Source: Paenisporosarcina quisquiliarum_A
Lineage (GTDB): Bacteria; Bacillota; Bacilli; Bacillales_A; Planococcaceae
Assembly (NCBI RefSeq): GCF_043641925.1
Contig: NZ_JBHZRU010000009.1
Coordinates: 62,001 to 126,000 of the forward strand
Direction: 5' to 3'
DNA: 64,000 nucleotides
Shown here: piece by piece, positions 61,933-64,000 of the stretch
How the letters are laid out: each line of letters begins with the position of its first letter
Numbering within the stretch: position 1 is the stretch's first letter
The notes under the pieces: generated by a model
Seen by the model: only the letters and a program-made list of their open reading frames with translations
Databases searched by the model: none
What the model was told of the DNA's origin: nothing
Made by a program: the position numbers and the translations under genes

Positions 61933-61988
61933 AAAGAACATATCAAATTTTCTGAAAATCTAAAAAGCTGTGTAAAAGGAGGAGCATC

Positions 61989-63008
61989 ATGAGTGAGCGT
62001 AAAGCGATACTTCAAGTAAAGGGTTTACAAACATCCTTTTTCACAGATGACGGTGTAATACCTGCTGTAGACAATATTGATTTCAATGTACATGAGGGTG
62101 AAGTACTCGGAATTGTTGGTGAATCAGGTTGTGGTAAAAGTGTAACTTCTCTTTCAATTATGGGTCTTGTACCAAGCCCGCCGGGAAAAATTACAGGTGG
62201 TGAAATTCTATTTAACGATCGGGATTTAACAAAAATGAGTGATCGTGAGATGAGAAAAATTCGAGGTAATGATGTGGCCATGATTTTCCAAGAGCCAATG
62301 ACTTCTTTGAATCCACTTTTCACAATCGGAAATCAATTAATGGAAGCAATATTAATACATAAAAAAGATTGGTCAAAAAAACAAGCTAAACAACGTGCAA
62401 CTGAGATGTTAACGTTAGTAGGACTTCCACGAGCTGAAGAACTTTTAAAAGAATATCCTCACCAATTATCTGGTGGTATGAGACAAAGGGTCATGATTGC
62501 TATGGCGCTAGTATGTGATCCAAAAGTATTGATCGCAGATGAACCTACCACTGCACTGGATGTAACCATTCAAGCTCAAATATTAAAACTAATGAAAGAT
62601 TTAAATGAACGATTAAATACAGCTGTATTATTAATAACGCATGATTTAGGTGTTGTCGCAGAAACGTGTGAACGAGTTATCGTTATGTATGCAGGTAGAG
62701 TTGTAGAAGAAGGACCAGTTCAAGTAATTTTCAAAGATCCGCAACATCCATATACAAAAGGTTTGCTGCAATCTGTACCAGATATGCGTTATAAGAAACA
62801 GCGATTATATTCGATTCCGGGGAACGTACCAAAACCAGGAACGATCAAAACAGGATGCCGATTCGCAGCGAGATGTGAATTTGCTTTTGACAGGTGTTTA
62901 ACTGAAGACCCTGACCTGTATCAAACTTCTCCTGTTCACAAAACTAGATGCTTCTTATACGAAGATCAGGAGGTAGCGTCAAATGACAGAACCCTTATTG
63001 AGAGTTGA
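61989..63008 (+). CDS. appD: Oligopeptide ABC transporter ATP-binding protein, AppD/OppD
   Basis: A 339-residue ATPase subunit. Walker A GESGCGKSVTSL, Q-loop MIFQEPMTSLNPL, signature LSGGMRQR, Walker B LIADEPTTALDVT and the OppD/F C-terminal part with Cys residues (TGCRFAARCEFAFDRC) that can bind an iron-sulfur cluster. AGGAGG precedes ATG. It overlaps appF by 26 bases. Gene order D-F then the next gene fits the B. subtilis appDFABC operon better than oppABCDF. Confidence 0.9.
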   Translation: MSERKAILQVKGLQTSFFTDDGVIPAVDNIDFNVHEGEVLGIVGESGCGKSVTSLSIMGLVPSPPGKITGGEILFNDRDLTKMSDREMRKIRGNDVAMIFQEPMTSLNPLFTIGNQLMEAILIHKKDWSKKQAKQRATEMLTLVGLPRAEELLKEYPHQLSGGMRQRVMIAMALVCDPKVLIADEPTTALDVTIQAQILKLMKDLNERLNTAVLLITHDLGVVAETCERVIVMYAGRVVEEGPVQVIFKDPQHPYTKGLLQSVPDMRYKKQRLYSIPGNVPKPGTIKTGCRFAARCEFAFDRCLTEDPDLYQTSPVHKTRCFLYEDQEVASNDRTLIES

Positions 63009-63966
63009 AGGACTAAAAAAATATTTTCCTATACGAAAAGGAATTCTAAGTCGTGTTTCTGGTCATGTTAAAGCAGTTGACGACGTATCCTTTTATGTAA
63101 ACGAAGGTGAAACTTTAGGAATTGTTGGTGAGTCTGGATGTGGTAAGTCCACTACAGGTAGAATGCTCATGCGTTTGCTAGAACCTTCTGAAGGCAAGGT
63201 CATCTTTAACGGGAAAGAACTGACAAGCATTTCGAATGACGACATGCGAAAAGCACGTCGAGAAATTCAAATGGTGTTTCAAGATCCATATGCTTCTTTA
63301 AATCCTCGACATACGATTGAAAAAATATTAGAAGAACCACTCATTGTTCATGGAATAGGAGATTCAAAGTCTCGTAAAAAGAAAGTACATGAATTTCTTG
63401 AAATTGTTGGCTTAAGTAGCTACCATGCCAAGCGTTATCCGCATCAATTTAGTGGAGGACAACGTCAAAGAATCGGTATTGCTAGAGCACTTATGACAAA
63501 TCCAAAGCTGATCATTGCAGATGAACCAGTATCTGCATTAGATGTATCCATACAAGCCCAAGTCCTGAACTTAATGCAGGATTTACAAAAAGAATTGAAG
63601 TTAACGTATATCTTTATTGCGCATGATTTAGGAGTTGTTCGTCACATAAGTGATCGAGTAGGGGTTATGTATCTTGGCAAAATGGTCGAGTTGGCTGAAA
63701 GTGAGATGCTATATGAAAAGCCTCTTCACCCTTATACACAGGCACTACTTTCTGCTGTACCAGTTCCGGATCCTAATTTCCAAAGAGAACAGATGTTAAT
63801 TAAGGGAGATATTCCGAGCCCTTCTAATCCACCTTCCGGGTGTACATTCCACACGCGTTGTCCATTTAAAATGGATGTATGTACGCAAGTGGTTCCAAAG
63901 CTACAAGAAGTTGAACCAGGTCATTCTGTTGCATGTCATCTTTACGGTGAATCCGTGCAACATTGA
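62983..63966 (+). CDS. appF: Oligopeptide ABC transporter ATP-binding protein, AppF/OppF
   Basis: A 327-residue ATPase that pairs with AppD. It shows Walker A GESGCGKSTTGR, MVFQDPYASLNPR, signature FSGGQRQRIG, Walker B LIIADEPVSALDVS and the C-terminal CTFHTRCPFKMDVC cysteines. LLRVEGLKKYFPIRKGIL is the OppF/DppF-type N-terminus. AGGAGGT lies nine bases before ATG, inside the end of appD. A further gene begins 27 bases after its stop codon. Confidence 0.92.
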   Translation: MTEPLLRVEGLKKYFPIRKGILSRVSGHVKAVDDVSFYVNEGETLGIVGESGCGKSTTGRMLMRLLEPSEGKVIFNGKELTSISNDDMRKARREIQMVFQDPYASLNPRHTIEKILEEPLIVHGIGDSKSRKKKVHEFLEIVGLSSYHAKRYPHQFSGGQRQRIGIARALMTNPKLIIADEPVSALDVSIQAQVLNLMQDLQKELKLTYIFIAHDLGVVRHISDRVGVMYLGKMVELAESEMLYEKPLHPYTQALLSAVPVPDPNFQREQMLIKGDIPSPSNPPSGCTFHTRCPFKMDVCTQVVPKLQEVEPGHSVACHLYGESVQH

Positions 63967-63992
63967 TAAATATATAATTTGGAGGGGTCAAT

Positions 63993-64000
63993 TTGAGAAA
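63993..64000 (+). CDS. Start of the next operon gene (partial; probably peptide-binding lipoprotein)
   Basis: GGAGGGG at 63981-63987 stands six bases before TTG 63993, followed by AGA AA at the window edge (Met-Arg-Lys start). In appDF-type operons the next gene is the substrate-binding lipoprotein AppA; the basic start fits a signal peptide, but only three codons are visible. Confidence 0.4.

Noticed and set aside
61871..61988. Leader RNA (T-box or riboswitch) ahead of appD
   Set aside because: After the promoter only about 50 bases remain before the start codon, with no T-box or known aptamer sequence.
3048..63995. Frequent TTG starts as an unusual feature
   Set aside because: TTG is used for HEAT, pepF, nos, motB, osmC, recX, mutY and others, but this is common in Bacillales.
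1..64000. rRNA, tRNA, prophage, IS transposase or toxin-antitoxin loci
   Set aside because: None could be recognised on either strand.

Overview
The window is a low-GC Gram-positive chromosome segment from an endospore-forming, motile member of Bacillales, most likely a Planococcaceae relative (Sporosarcina, Psychrobacillus, Paenisporosarcina, Lysinibacillus group). This rests on pdaA and sspE (spore cortex and spore core genes), motAB, mreBH, hemAT and a stand-alone bacterial nos, strong AGGAGG-type ribosome binding sites with many TTG starts, and a gene order from 53 to 62 kb that closely follows Bacillus subtilis yfhF-recX-yfhH-yfhJ-yfhP-mutY-fabL-sspE-ygaC-ygaD. I saw no rRNA, tRNA, transposase, integrase, phage gene or CRISPR array.

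Layout. 0-6 kb: the end of ribD, a HAD nucleotidase, a class III adenylate cyclase with an unusual sensor part, a HEAT protein, an S66 LD-carboxypeptidase and an RlmI-type methyltransferase. 6-12 kb: a CAP-domain secreted protein, VanZ, an FbpA-like small protein, then an amidase / ATP-grasp ligase / Asp-Glu racemase cluster that probably makes a D-amino-acid peptidoglycan cross-bridge. 12-20 kb: a DEAD-type helicase, an M29 aminopeptidase, a GDSL esterase, an M20 peptidase, a TPP riboswitch with thiT, map, and a TspO-like protein. 20-30 kb: PPK2, PepF, carbonic anhydrase, NOS, mreBH, a second M29 aminopeptidase, motA-motB. 30-34.3 kb: an accessory stretch of small single genes (GNATs, NUDIX, two secreted unknowns), the later part punctuated by five copies of an imperfect palindrome, so that it looks like gene cassettes. 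34.5-38 kb: HemAT oxygen sensor downstream of a PAS-PAS-GGDEF-EAL protein whose EAL active site is degraded. 38-43.6 kb: a helical unknown, an FAD monooxygenase plus methyltransferase pair, YfkK, a YtxH-like protein and a YihY membrane protein. 43.6-52 kb: a P1B4 ATPase with a Fur-like box, class I fumarase, small SE1561 protein, OsmC, MFS transporter, zinc metallopeptidase, RlmD/RlmCD. 52-62 kb: pdaA and the conserved yfh/yga block. 62-64 kb: the start of an app/opp-type oligopeptide importer.

Several dispersed non-coding repeats lie between genes: a roughly 120-170 bp element with imperfect inverted ends (about six full or partial copies), a 148 bp MITE-like element with perfect 15 bp terminal inverted repeats, and a roughly 120 bp element with 21-base periodicity (two copies). 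At two convergent gene pairs (41.3-41.8 and 55.4-55.8 kb) the repeat sits between two near-identical copies of the local terminator hairpin, as if insertion had split or duplicated a shared bidirectional terminator.

Themes that tie genes together are cell-wall building and remodelling (D-amino-acid ligase and racemase, LD-carboxypeptidase, MreBH, PdaA), gas and second-messenger sensing (NOS, HemAT, c-di-GMP protein, adenylate cyclase), and peptide uptake and breakdown (App/Opp, PepF, M29, M20, Map).
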